This document shows positions 25,439 through 33,061 of a stretch of 36,420 nucleotides of DNA, piece after piece (position 1 is the stretch's first letter; every line of letters starts with the position of its first letter). A program made the position numbers and the translations under genes. This stretch comes from Bacteroidaceae bacterium (lineage in GTDB: Bacteria > Bacteroidota > Bacteroidia > Bacteroidales > Bacteroidaceae): NCBI GenBank assembly GCA_017455585.1, contig JAFSZU010000070.1:1-36420 (forward strand), given 5' to 3'. The notes below the pieces were generated by a model that was not told the DNA's origin, did not search any database, and saw nothing but the letters and a program-made list of their open reading frames with translations.

Positions 25439-25820
25439 AAGGCGAAAGACGCCATTCCTTGCACTCCTGCTTTGCCTCGCGCTCCTGTCTTGCAGCGAAG
25501 AGAAGGGTCAAGGACCCGTAATCCATGATGCCGACCTCACTCTCCCCTTGCGAACCGACACATGGACTTATGTTTCTCTGGAAACTGGCATCATTGTAGC
25601 GGAAATAGCTTTTGCAGACAGCCTTGCACAGAAAGACATGGCCAATCGCACAGACTGGGATATCGCATACGCTCCCGACGGCCTCATGCGCACGAACAAT
25701 GCTCCTTCGGGTTCTGGACAGGCGGCTATAGGAATCAGCAATACAGACTTTGCCGCAACAGATATACTCGCCCCATTCTCAGACCTCACAGAAGATGATG
25801 CCCACACGGCGATCTGGTGA
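25428..25820 (+). CDS. Short HmuY-like surface lipoprotein, 130 aa (possibly truncated)
   Basis: ATG 25428 gives a lipoprotein signal (LLSC, Cys22) followed by SEEK, which fits the surface-export signal. The mature part begins with 'DTWTYVSLETG', then 'RTDWDIAYAPDGLMRTNNAP' and 'SGSGQAAIGI', the hallmark order of the HmuY family (TWTYFS, WDIAF, RTNSG, SGxGxGG). HmuY of Porphyromonas gingivalis is a hemophore-like protein of about 216 aa with two heme-ligand His residues in its middle/C-terminal part. Here the protein stops at 130 aa (DDAHTAIW) and only two His remain in the mature region, so either the fold is cut short or this is a small variant. No continuation is found in any frame after the stop; a 22-bp repeat array lies there. 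A longer in-frame extension upstream (from 25155) overlaps the C1 gene and is rejected. Confidence 0.72.
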   Translation: MRIERRKTPFLALLLCLALLSCSEEKGQGPVIHDADLTLPLRTDTWTYVSLETGIIVAEIAFADSLAQKDMANRTDWDIAYAPDGLMRTNNAPSGSGQAAIGISNTDFAATDILAPFSDLTEDDAHTAIW

Positions 25821-25841
25821 AGTAAAACCAATTGTTTTACT
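25821..25841 (+). terminator. Small hairpin just after the HmuY-like gene
   Basis: AGTAAAAC (25821-25828) pairs perfectly with GTTTTACT (25834-25841) around a 5-nt loop, beginning at the base after the stop codon. There is no T tract downstream, so its terminator role is uncertain. Confidence 0.5.
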
Positions 25842-25863
25842 ACATCATGTCCGCATGTGCTGT

Positions 25864-25973
25864 CGTTTACGACCGCATGTGTAGCCGTTTACGACCGCAT
25901 GTGTTGCCGTTTACGTCCGCATGTGTTGCCGTTTACGTCCGCACGTTTTGCCGTTTACGTCCGCTTGTTGAGC
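25864..25973. repeat. 22-bp tandem array, 5 copies plus a partial
   Basis: Units start at 25864, 25886, 25908, 25930 and 25952, each opening with CGTTTACG followed by (A/T)CCGC and a variable GTGT/GC end; a degenerate half unit precedes the first. The array sits between the HmuY-like gene and the dsbD promoter. There are no unique spacers, so it is not a CRISPR. An open frame across it (25857-26117) is a product of the repeat. The rest of 25974-26056 holds nothing recognised. Confidence 0.95.
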
Positions 25974-26056
25974 GGCTCACCCCCCACACACTCCGTTTCT
26001 AATGCTTATGCTGCAGACCTTATCATCTATCCGAGGGAAGAAAAAATGCGCATAAA

Positions 26057-26088
26057 TTTGGAGATGTCAGGGGAAAGGCATACCTTTG
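26057..26088 (+). promoter_or_regulatory. Bacteroidetes-type promoter of dsbD
   Basis: TTTG at 26057-26060 and TACCTTTG at 26081-26088 are spaced by 20 nt; ATG 26114 is 25 nt downstream. Confidence 0.8.
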
Positions 26089-26113
26089 CGCCACAATCAA
26101 AAACATTTATCAG

Positions 26114-28207
26114 ATGAAACGGTTATATCTTTATTTACTAATAATGTTCGCGTGCGCGTGCATGGATGCCCAGAACTTTGTGACTACCACTGCAACACAA
26201 AAGGCTGTCGATGGTCATGATGACATGGTGGATCTGGTCTTCTCCTTCGACATCCAGCCGGGCTGGCACGTCTATGGCCCCGAGAACGACGGCGGGCCCA
26301 CGGCGCTGACACTGACCTTTGAGCAGCTGGAAGGCGCCAAGAAGGAGGGCGGGTTGCGCCTCTCTCCCACCCCCAAGAAGGTGCAGGACCCCATCTTCGA
26401 GTGCGAGGTGACGTTCTGGGAGAAGGCCGCCACGGTCACCCAGCGTCTGCGCCTGACGGGCGGCCCGTGGAAGGCCGAAGGCTATCTGCAATACGGTGCC
26501 TGCAATGACGAGACGTGTATGCCACCCACCAATATTGAGTTTAACTTTAAAGGAGAGAGACCCAACCCCTCCCGTGAGGGAGGAGAGCAGTCACCTTCGG
26601 AGGGTGACATCTCTTCCACGGACAATGCAAAAGACAAATCCTCTGCCAATGAACCGCTTAGAGACAATGCCACCACCTCTGTTGACAGCCTCTCTCAGAC
26701 CGAAGGGTTTCCCTCCCTCACAGGAGGGGTTGGGGGTGGTTCTGCCCTCTGGACACCCGTCATCGACGAGTTGCACGCCCTCGATGCCTCGTCCGACACA
26801 CAGTCCCGCTCCCTGCTCGGCATCTTCTTCCTCGGCATCCTCGGCGGACTCATCGCCCTGCTGACCCCCTGCGTGTGGCCCATCATCCCCATGACCGTCA
26901 GTTTCTTCCTCAAACGCTCCAAGGATGACAAGAAAAAAGGCATCAAGGATGCCATCCTCTATGGCTTGAGCATCGTGGTCATCTATGTGGCCCTGGGACT
27001 ATTAGTGACCATTATCTGGGGGCCGTCCTCGCTCAACGCCTTGAGCACCAACGCCGTGTTCAACCTGTTCCTGTTTGCCCTGCTGGTGGTGTTTGCCGCC
27101 TCGTTCCTCGGTGGCTTCGAGATCACACTGCCTGCTTCATGGAGCAATAAGATGGACGAGAAAGCCAGCAGCACCACGGGTCTGCTCTCCATCTTCTTCA
27201 TGGCCCTGACGCTGGTGCTGGTGAGTTTCTCCTGCACAGGTCCCATCATCGGGCTGCTGCTGGTGGATATGGTCACCAGCGGGAGCGTCATTGCGCCCAC
27301 AATCGGCATGTTGGGCTTCGCCCTCGCCCTGGCAGCCCCCTTCACCCTCTTTGCCATGTTCCCCACGTGGCTGAAGTCTGCCCCCAAGAGCGGCAACTGG
27401 ATGAATGTCATCAAGGTGGTGCTGGGTCTGGTGGAGCTGGCCTTCGCGCTGAAGTTCCTGAGTGTGGCCGACCTGGCCTACGGCTGGCGACTGCTGGACC
27501 GCGAGACGTTCCTGTGCCTGTGGATCCTCATCTTCGCCCTCATGGGCTTCTACCTGCTGGGCTGGATCCGTCTGCCGCATGACGAGGACGAGTATGACGA
27601 CGACGGCAATGTCATCGCCCGCCCCAAGATTGGCGTGACACGTTTCCTCTCTGCCCTCTGCGTGCTGGCCTTCGCGCTCTACATGGTGCCCGGGCTGTGG
27701 GGTGCCCCGTGCAAGGCCGTCAGTGCCTTTGCACCGCCCATGTGGACGCAGGACTTCAACCTCAACGAGAACACTGTGGAGGCCACCTACACCAACTATG
27801 AGGAGGGCATGGCCGCCGCCCGCCGCCTGGGCAAGCCCGTGATGCTGGACTTTACCGGCTTCGGCTGCGTCAACTGCCGCAAGATGGAGGCCGCCGTGTG
27901 GCCCGATGCCCGTGTGCGCCAGCTCATGACCGAGGACTATGTACTCATCAGCCTCTACGTGGATGACAAGACGCCCCTACCCTCCCCCGTGGAAGTCACC
28001 GAGACCGACGGCACCGTGCGCAAGTTGCGCACCATCGGCGACCAGTGGAGCTATCTCCAGCGCACCAAGTTCGGTGCCCAGACCCAGCCCTTCTATGTTC
28101 TGCTCAACCACGAGGCCCAGCCGCTGGCTGGCAGCTACAGCTACAAGGAGGATATCCCCGCTTTCGTCAGCTGGCTGGAGAGCGGACTGAAACGATTCAA
28201 GGAATAA
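26114..28207 (+). CDS. dsbD: Thiol:disulfide interchange protein DsbD, 697 aa
   Basis: DsbD carries electrons from cytoplasmic thioredoxin across the inner membrane to periplasmic thiol proteins, keeping disulfide isomerases and cytochrome c maturation factors reduced. All three redox modules are present: an N-terminal periplasmic beta domain with Cys130/Cys135 (CNDETC); a membrane domain with Cys253 (LLTPCVWPIIP) and Cys374 (FSCTGPIIG) in about eight helices; and a C-terminal thioredoxin-like domain with Cys585/Cys588 (GFGCVNCRKM). The signal peptide is MKRLYLYLLIMFACACMDAQ. The linker between the first two domains (~149-213) is a REP-like element read in frame (Ser/Pro/Gly-rich), which makes it longer than usual but should not break function. 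Downstream genes are Cys proteases with several cysteines, which may benefit from this pathway. Own promoter. Confidence 0.95.
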   Translation: MKRLYLYLLIMFACACMDAQNFVTTTATQKAVDGHDDMVDLVFSFDIQPGWHVYGPENDGGPTALTLTFEQLEGAKKEGGLRLSPTPKKVQDPIFECEVTFWEKAATVTQRLRLTGGPWKAEGYLQYGACNDETCMPPTNIEFNFKGERPNPSREGGEQSPSEGDISSTDNAKDKSSANEPLRDNATTSVDSLSQTEGFPSLTGGVGGGSALWTPVIDELHALDASSDTQSRSLLGIFFLGILGGLIALLTPCVWPIIPMTVSFFLKRSKDDKKKGIKDAILYGLSIVVIYVALGLLVTIIWGPSSLNALSTNAVFNLFLFALLVVFAASFLGGFEITLPASWSNKMDEKASSTTGLLSIFFMALTLVLVSFSCTGPIIGLLLVDMVTSGSVIAPTIGMLGFALALAAPFTLFAMFPTWLKSAPKSGNWMNVIKVVLGLVELAFALKFLSVADLAYGWRLLDRETFLCLWILIFALMGFYLLGWIRLPHDEDEYDDDGNVIARPKIGVTRFLSALCVLAFALYMVPGLWGAPCKAVSAFAPPMWTQDFNLNENTVEATYTNYEEGMAAARRLGKPVMLDFTGFGCVNCRKMEAAVWPDARVRQLMTEDYVLISLYVDDKTPLPSPVEVTETDGTVRKLRTIGDQWSYLQRTKFGAQTQPFYVLLNHEAQPLAGSYSYKEDIPAFVSWLESGLKRFKE
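26557..26743. repeat. REP-like inverted element inserted in the dsbD coding sequence
   Basis: The left end AGAGACCCAACCCCTCCCGT continues GAGGGAGGAG; the right end (CCCTCCCTCACAGGAGGGG then TTGGGGGTGGT) is its near-perfect reverse complement. CCTTCGG follows the left unit (26594-26600) and CCGAAGG precedes the right one (26700-26706). The same organisation and the same CCTTCGG mark the element at 975-1145. About 187 bp are read without a stop as part of the DsbD linker. Confidence 0.82.
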
Positions 28208-28246
28208 GACCGATATAACTTATAAGACCTAATCTCACAACCGACC

Positions 28247-31200
28247 ATGCAAACCCTTAAATCTTACTTAACGATCCTAACGCTTGCCACCACACTACAA
28301 GCCGTGGCCCAGCCCGGCACATGGGACCGCGAGAAATTCCCCGACCTGCCCGACCCCACGCCCAAGGACGTCAACATGCGGGCCTATCGGAAGATGGTAC
28401 AGCGCGTGAAGCAACAGGCCGCCGAGGGCAAACAGCGCCCCGACCACCTGAACAACGCCCTGCAACCCTCCTTCCCGCCCATCATCAACCAGAGCGGCGG
28501 CTCCTGCGGAGCAGCCAGCAGCATCTACTACCAGTTCACCAACCAGATCAACACCGCCCGCTTCGTGGCAGCAGACACCGACGAGCGGCGCTATGCCACA
28601 CACTTCCCCTGGCTCTTCAACACCAACGGTCCCGACGGCACGGGCTATGACAAGCTGGGGCGCAACGTGGGCATCGCCAGCTGCGCCGTCTATGGCGGCA
28701 CCACCTACAGCCGCATCTACGGAAGCTCCGGACAGGACGACCAGGACGACGACTGCGGATGGATGCAGGGCTATGACAGCTGGTTCGCCACCATGCACAA
28801 CCGCATCCTCTCGGGCAACAGTTTCCCCATGAACTGCGGCACCGAGGAAGGACGCGAGCTGGTGAAGAACTACCTCTGGAACCGCTTCGGCGACGAGAGC
28901 TATGCCAGCGGCGGCATCTGCGGCATCGGCGTGGCAGCGGGACCCTTCGAGGGCAATATCCCCAAGACCACGGCCAACGACGCCGCAGGTGTCACCGGCA
29001 TGAAATATGTCACCGACTGGAACGAGACCTACAACCATGCCATGACCATCGTGGGCTATGATGACCGCATCGAGTTCGACCTCGACGGAAACGGCATCAT
29101 CGGTGAAGCCCGCAACGCCGACGGCGACGACGAGCGCGGCGCGTGGATCATCTGCAACTCATGGGGCGACGGCTACGCCAACAACGGCTTCATCTACTGC
29201 CCCTACGAGAAAAGCAACAGCGTCAAGGGATGGCCCAAGACCAACAGCTTCACGCCAGGCTACTATGACGTGATGCGTGACTACCGCCCCCTGCGCACAT
29301 TGAAGGTGAAGATGCAGTACAGCCACCGCTCCGAGATGGCCCTGCACGTGGGCGTGGCGCAGGACCTGAGCGCCACCACACCAGAGAAGTCCATCGCCCT
29401 CACACACTTTGAATACGCCGGCGACGGCAACCGCGGCAAGACACGTCCCGCCCCGGAAATACCCATGCTGGGCCGCTGGGCAGACGGCGAGCTGCACACA
29501 GAACCCATGGAATTTGGCTATGACCTGACAGACCTCACACAGGACTTCGACCTCATGCGGCCCCTCAAATATTTCTTCTGGGTGGAGACACGCAGCTGGG
29601 GCAAGGGAGAGGGCAAGATCCACGAGGTCAGCATCATAGACTACACCCTCGACCACGACGGTGTGGAAGTGCCATTCAGCATTACAGAACCCGTGGCCGT
29701 CCCCAGCGCCGGCAAGAAGACCGAGCTGACGGCCATCGTCTGCGGCGATGCCGTGCCCGAACCGCGCAACCTGACCATCAGCGGACAGGAACTCTCCTGG
29801 ACTCAACCCGCCGGCAGCCGCTATCAGCCCGAACAATACCGCATCTACCTCAACGGGACACCGTATTCCACCGTTGCGGCCTCTGCGCAGGAACTGCAAC
29901 AAGCCGCCATTGAGCGGGAAGGCTGCTACACCGTCAGTGCACTCTATCAGGTGCGTGGCTATGAGGTGGAGAGCAAGCAGTCGGCACCCGTGGTGCTCAA
30001 GACCACACAACCCACAGACCAACCCCTCAACCGCATCGCCACGCTCAAGCGGGGAAGCCGCATCGAGATTCCAGAACTCATCGATGCCTCCACACAGAAC
30101 TTCACCATTGAGTTCTGGGTCTTGCCGCGTTCCTCTGCCACATCAGACAGCTATGGTTTCCGCATCAAGGCCGATACCACCACCTTCTTCTTCAAGGTCA
30201 TCAGCGGCAACCAGATGGAGTTGGGACAGGACGGCGGTTCCTACACACGCATCTCCTCCACCCTCGCGGCCGGATCGTTCCACCATATCGCCATCGTGGG
30301 CGAGGGACTCGCCACCAGCCTCTACATCGACGGAAAATGCGTCCTCAATCAATGGAAGAACAGCTACAGCCACTACGGCATCAAAGGCCCGGCACGCATG
30401 ATCATCGGGCAGACCGAGGGCACCACGACCAACTACAAGAAAGTCTATGACGCGCCATGGAACGGCTACCTCGACGAGATCCGCTTCTGGACCTGTGCCC
30501 GCACCGGCCGGCAAATCAAGGCCGATGCCGCCTACCAGATCGGCCAGCCGCTGCTCATCCCCGAACTGACCCATTACTACTGCATGGACATGCGCACCGA
30601 CGAGGACGGACAGCGATGGCTCGTGGATGCCAAGGGCACCTCAGACGCGCGCATCACCACAACGAATGACCAAGCCTTCGAAACCGAAGACAGCGAGTAT
30701 GGCGTCCGCACCAACCCGCTGAAACTGGACACGGGGACAGACTTCGCCTGTGACAGCGTGGCCGTCGTGGGACAGCCCTTCCATATCTTCGACCAGAGTG
30801 CCATCAACACAGCCAGCCGCCAGTGGACCTTCACAGGCACCGGCCAGACGAGCCTCAGCGGAACCGTCAACCCCGTTGTCCTCTTCACCGAGACCGGCAC
30901 ACAGACCATCCGTCTGCAAACAACCAGCCTCTGGGGTGAACAGGCCGAGAAGACAGCCACCGTGCTCGTCACCGCCCCACAGATGCCGACCGTGGACTTC
31001 ACCGTACCCGAGGGCGACATCAGCGCCGGACAACATATCACCTTTGTCAACACCTCCACACCCGTTGAGGGAACCACATTCACCTGGTACATACAGGGAG
31101 CCGACGCTCCCGTGGTGAACACCGTGAACGCGGCCGCCACCTTCCCCACCTACGGTACCTACGAGGTGAGACTCGACGCTCAGAACAGCCAGGGCACCGC

Positions 31201-32932
31201 ATCGAAGACCAAGACCGTGGAAGTGAAACCCGTGAAGCCCCAGGCGGCCTTCAACATCGCCAACAACGTGGTGATCAAGGGACAGCCCATCCATCTCTTC
31301 GATGCCTCCAAGTTCACGCCCACCCGGTGGCAGTGGGACCTCAGCAGCAATCTGGACATCTTCCGCTATATCGGCCAGGACAAGAGCGTGACCATCGACG
31401 AGCCGGGCATCTATGATGTCTCTCTGACAGTCTCGAACGAGAAAGGTTCCGACCAGATCACCCGCCGGAAAGCGGTCACTGTCTGCAACGCCGACGGCCA
31501 GACGGGCCTCCACTTCGACGGCACCGACGACCTTGTACAGGCCGCTTCGCCCTTTGGCACAGAAGAGGTGAAGGCGTTCTCCATCGAATGGTGGATGTAT
31601 CCGGGCCGTGTCACAGAGAACAGTTTCCATATCGGCGACAAGGCAGAGACCATGCAGCTCTGTGTGAAACCCACAGGAGAAATCTCCGTTGACGTCAAGG
31701 GCAAGAACGGCCTCAGCCCCGCCGCCACTGTCATCTGCGACGAGTGGCACCACTACTGCGTCACCTACAAGACAGGCACTCTCACCTTCTACCGCGACGG
31801 CGTCAAGCTGGGAACCGCCCGTGCCGGGACATCTGTTCCCGTGCTCGAGCAGTTCACCATTGGCGGCACAGAGCGTCCCTTCAACGGCATCATCGACGAG
31901 TTGCGCATCTGGAACAAGACCCTCGCAGAAAAGAACATCACCGCGCTCGCCAACGAGCCCGTGGCCGCCCCCGCCACCGACGAGACACTGCTGCTCTACT
32001 ATGACTTCAACCAGAGCGGCGGCGATGTCATCGACCGTTCCGCCAGCAGCCTCAACGGCAAGCGCGTGAACTTCGGTCCCGACGGCGATGCCTGGGACAA
32101 CAGCCTCGGCATCTTCTGCCTCAACACCCGCGGCACCATGATTGATGTCACTGCCACCTACCTCAAGAACTACAAGCATCCCTTCAAATCTACAGGCGGC
32201 ACCGTCAACCCGGCCAACAGCAGCCGATACCTCAAATTGCTCATGAACAAGAGCACGTCGCCATGGAAACAGCTGAACACCGTCAAGAACGGCAGCATCC
32301 TCACCGAGTGGCATGTGGATGCCGAGAAGAACAACTACCTCACCCTCGAGGACACCTACTCCGGCTTCGAGAGCGAGATCCGCGACCTGATGATCTTCCA
32401 GACGGTGACCCTGCCACCGGGACAATACACCTTCACGGCCGACCGCGACGGCGATGACTACTATTACAACTGGCTGACCGACGGCACCTACGTGGCCGCC
32501 GCCACCGGCGAGCAATTGCCGCTCACCGCCGACCTTGAAGCAGAAGCCCTCGACTGGTCGCCACTCAGCGAGAGCCAGTCCGTCGCTTTCTTCCTCGAGG
32601 ACACTACCACCGTGAGCCTCGGACTCATAGCCAACATGCACGACAAGAAGTGTGTGGCCGTGGGCAAGTTCATCCTCCAGTACAAGCAACTCATCTACGG
32701 CGACGGCAATGCCCCCGATGCCGTCTGCGAACCCCTGTTCATGGCGGAGCAGTCACTGCAGGCCGACGGCGGATTCGGATGCATCAACATCCGTGTGGGC
32801 AAGCCACAGCGTGTCGTCATCACCGACCTCTCCGGCAAGACCATCTTCGCCGACTGGCTCGACTATGATGCCCGCATCCCCGCCCACCGCGGCATCTACA
32901 TCGTCAACAACCAGAAAGTCATAACACGTTAA
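28247..32932 (+). CDS. Giant secreted papain-like (C1) peptidase with FN3/LamG/PKD-like modules, 1561 aa
   Basis: A signal peptide (to ~AVAQ, 21) is followed by a C1 catalytic domain (~70-330): Gln82 and Cys87 in NQSGGSCGAAS, His264 in NHAMTIVGYDD, Asn304 in ICNSWGDGY. An insertion with 'DLDGNGIIGEARNADGDDE' sits before Asn304 and looks like a dockerin/EF-hand calcium loop. Then a beta domain (~340-500), an FN3-like domain (~505-590), a LamG/concanavalin-like domain (~600-800), three PKD-like domains (~831-911, 913-993, 994-1081), a second LamG-like domain (~1085-1271), a C-terminal beta region and a sorting-like tail (RGIYIVNNQKVITR). The modules suggest binding to glycans or matrix and local proteolysis outside the cell. 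It lies 39 nt after dsbD with no clear own promoter, so read-through is likely. Confidence 0.88.
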   Translation: MQTLKSYLTILTLATTLQAVAQPGTWDREKFPDLPDPTPKDVNMRAYRKMVQRVKQQAAEGKQRPDHLNNALQPSFPPIINQSGGSCGAASSIYYQFTNQINTARFVAADTDERRYATHFPWLFNTNGPDGTGYDKLGRNVGIASCAVYGGTTYSRIYGSSGQDDQDDDCGWMQGYDSWFATMHNRILSGNSFPMNCGTEEGRELVKNYLWNRFGDESYASGGICGIGVAAGPFEGNIPKTTANDAAGVTGMKYVTDWNETYNHAMTIVGYDDRIEFDLDGNGIIGEARNADGDDERGAWIICNSWGDGYANNGFIYCPYEKSNSVKGWPKTNSFTPGYYDVMRDYRPLRTLKVKMQYSHRSEMALHVGVAQDLSATTPEKSIALTHFEYAGDGNRGKTRPAPEIPMLGRWADGELHTEPMEFGYDLTDLTQDFDLMRPLKYFFWVETRSWGKGEGKIHEVSIIDYTLDHDGVEVPFSITEPVAVPSAGKKTELTAIVCGDAVPEPRNLTISGQELSWTQPAGSRYQPEQYRIYLNGTPYSTVAASAQELQQAAIEREGCYTVSALYQVRGYEVESKQSAPVVLKTTQPTDQPLNRIATLKRGSRIEIPELIDASTQNFTIEFWVLPRSSATSDSYGFRIKADTTTFFFKVISGNQMELGQDGGSYTRISSTLAAGSFHHIAIVGEGLATSLYIDGKCVLNQWKNSYSHYGIKGPARMIIGQTEGTTTNYKKVYDAPWNGYLDEIRFWTCARTGRQIKADAAYQIGQPLLIPELTHYYCMDMRTDEDGQRWLVDAKGTSDARITTTNDQAFETEDSEYGVRTNPLKLDTGTDFACDSVAVVGQPFHIFDQSAINTASRQWTFTGTGQTSLSGTVNPVVLFTETGTQTIRLQTTSLWGEQAEKTATVLVTAPQMPTVDFTVPEGDISAGQHITFVNTSTPVEGTTFTWYIQGADAPVVNTVNAAATFPTYGTYEVRLDAQNSQGTASKTKTVEVKPVKPQAAFNIANNVVIKGQPIHLFDASKFTPTRWQWDLSSNLDIFRYIGQDKSVTIDEPGIYDVSLTVSNEKGSDQITRRKAVTVCNADGQTGLHFDGTDDLVQAASPFGTEEVKAFSIEWWMYPGRVTENSFHIGDKAETMQLCVKPTGEISVDVKGKNGLSPAATVICDEWHHYCVTYKTGTLTFYRDGVKLGTARAGTSVPVLEQFTIGGTERPFNGIIDELRIWNKTLAEKNITALANEPVAAPATDETLLLYYDFNQSGGDVIDRSASSLNGKRVNFGPDGDAWDNSLGIFCLNTRGTMIDVTATYLKNYKHPFKSTGGTVNPANSSRYLKLLMNKSTSPWKQLNTVKNGSILTEWHVDAEKNNYLTLEDTYSGFESEIRDLMIFQTVTLPPGQYTFTADRDGDDYYYNWLTDGTYVAAATGEQLPLTADLEAEALDWSPLSESQSVAFFLEDTTTVSLGLIANMHDKKCVAVGKFILQYKQLIYGDGNAPDAVCEPLFMAEQSLQADGGFGCINIRVGKPQRVVITDLSGKTIFADWLDYDARIPAHRGIYIVNNQKVITR

Positions 32933-32946
32933 CATAGTAAAACGTT

Positions 32947-32970
32947 AACACAGTAACACAGTAACACAGT
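32947..32970. repeat. 8-bp tandem repeat AACACAGT, 3 copies
   Basis: AACACAGT is repeated at 32947, 32955 and 32963, with diverged remnants on both sides (GTAAAACGTTAAC before, CACAGTAACAAC after). It fills the gap right after the stop codon of the giant peptidase. Confidence 0.9.
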
Positions 32971-33004
32971 AACATATTCGCACAGTAACAACAATAAAGT
33001 CCTG

Positions 33005-33035
33005 CACCCGGTTGGGTGTCGCGCATATTTGCGCG
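33005..33035 (+). terminator. Double hairpin between the two giant peptidase genes
   Basis: CACCC (33005-33009) pairs with GGGTG (33014-33018), and CGCGCA (33020-33025) with TGCGCG (33030-33035). They stand back to back 27 nt before the next start codon. Terminator, attenuator and mRNA-stability functions are all possible. Confidence 0.5.
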
Positions 33036-33061
33036 ATTAACAAATCAATCATTTCACCATT

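Noticed and set aside
25864..25973. Possible CRISPR array
   Set aside because: The 22-bp units are directly adjacent with no unique spacers and there are no cas genes.
25857..26117. 86-aa open frame upstream of dsbD
   Set aside because: It is made mainly of the 22-bp array, overlaps the dsbD promoter and resembles no protein.
30641..32689. Long 682-aa open frame on the minus strand
   Set aside because: It lies wholly inside the giant C1 peptidase with clear domains on the + strand; GC-rich codon use opens the opposite frame. The minus-strand product is Val/Gly/Asp-rich with no motif.
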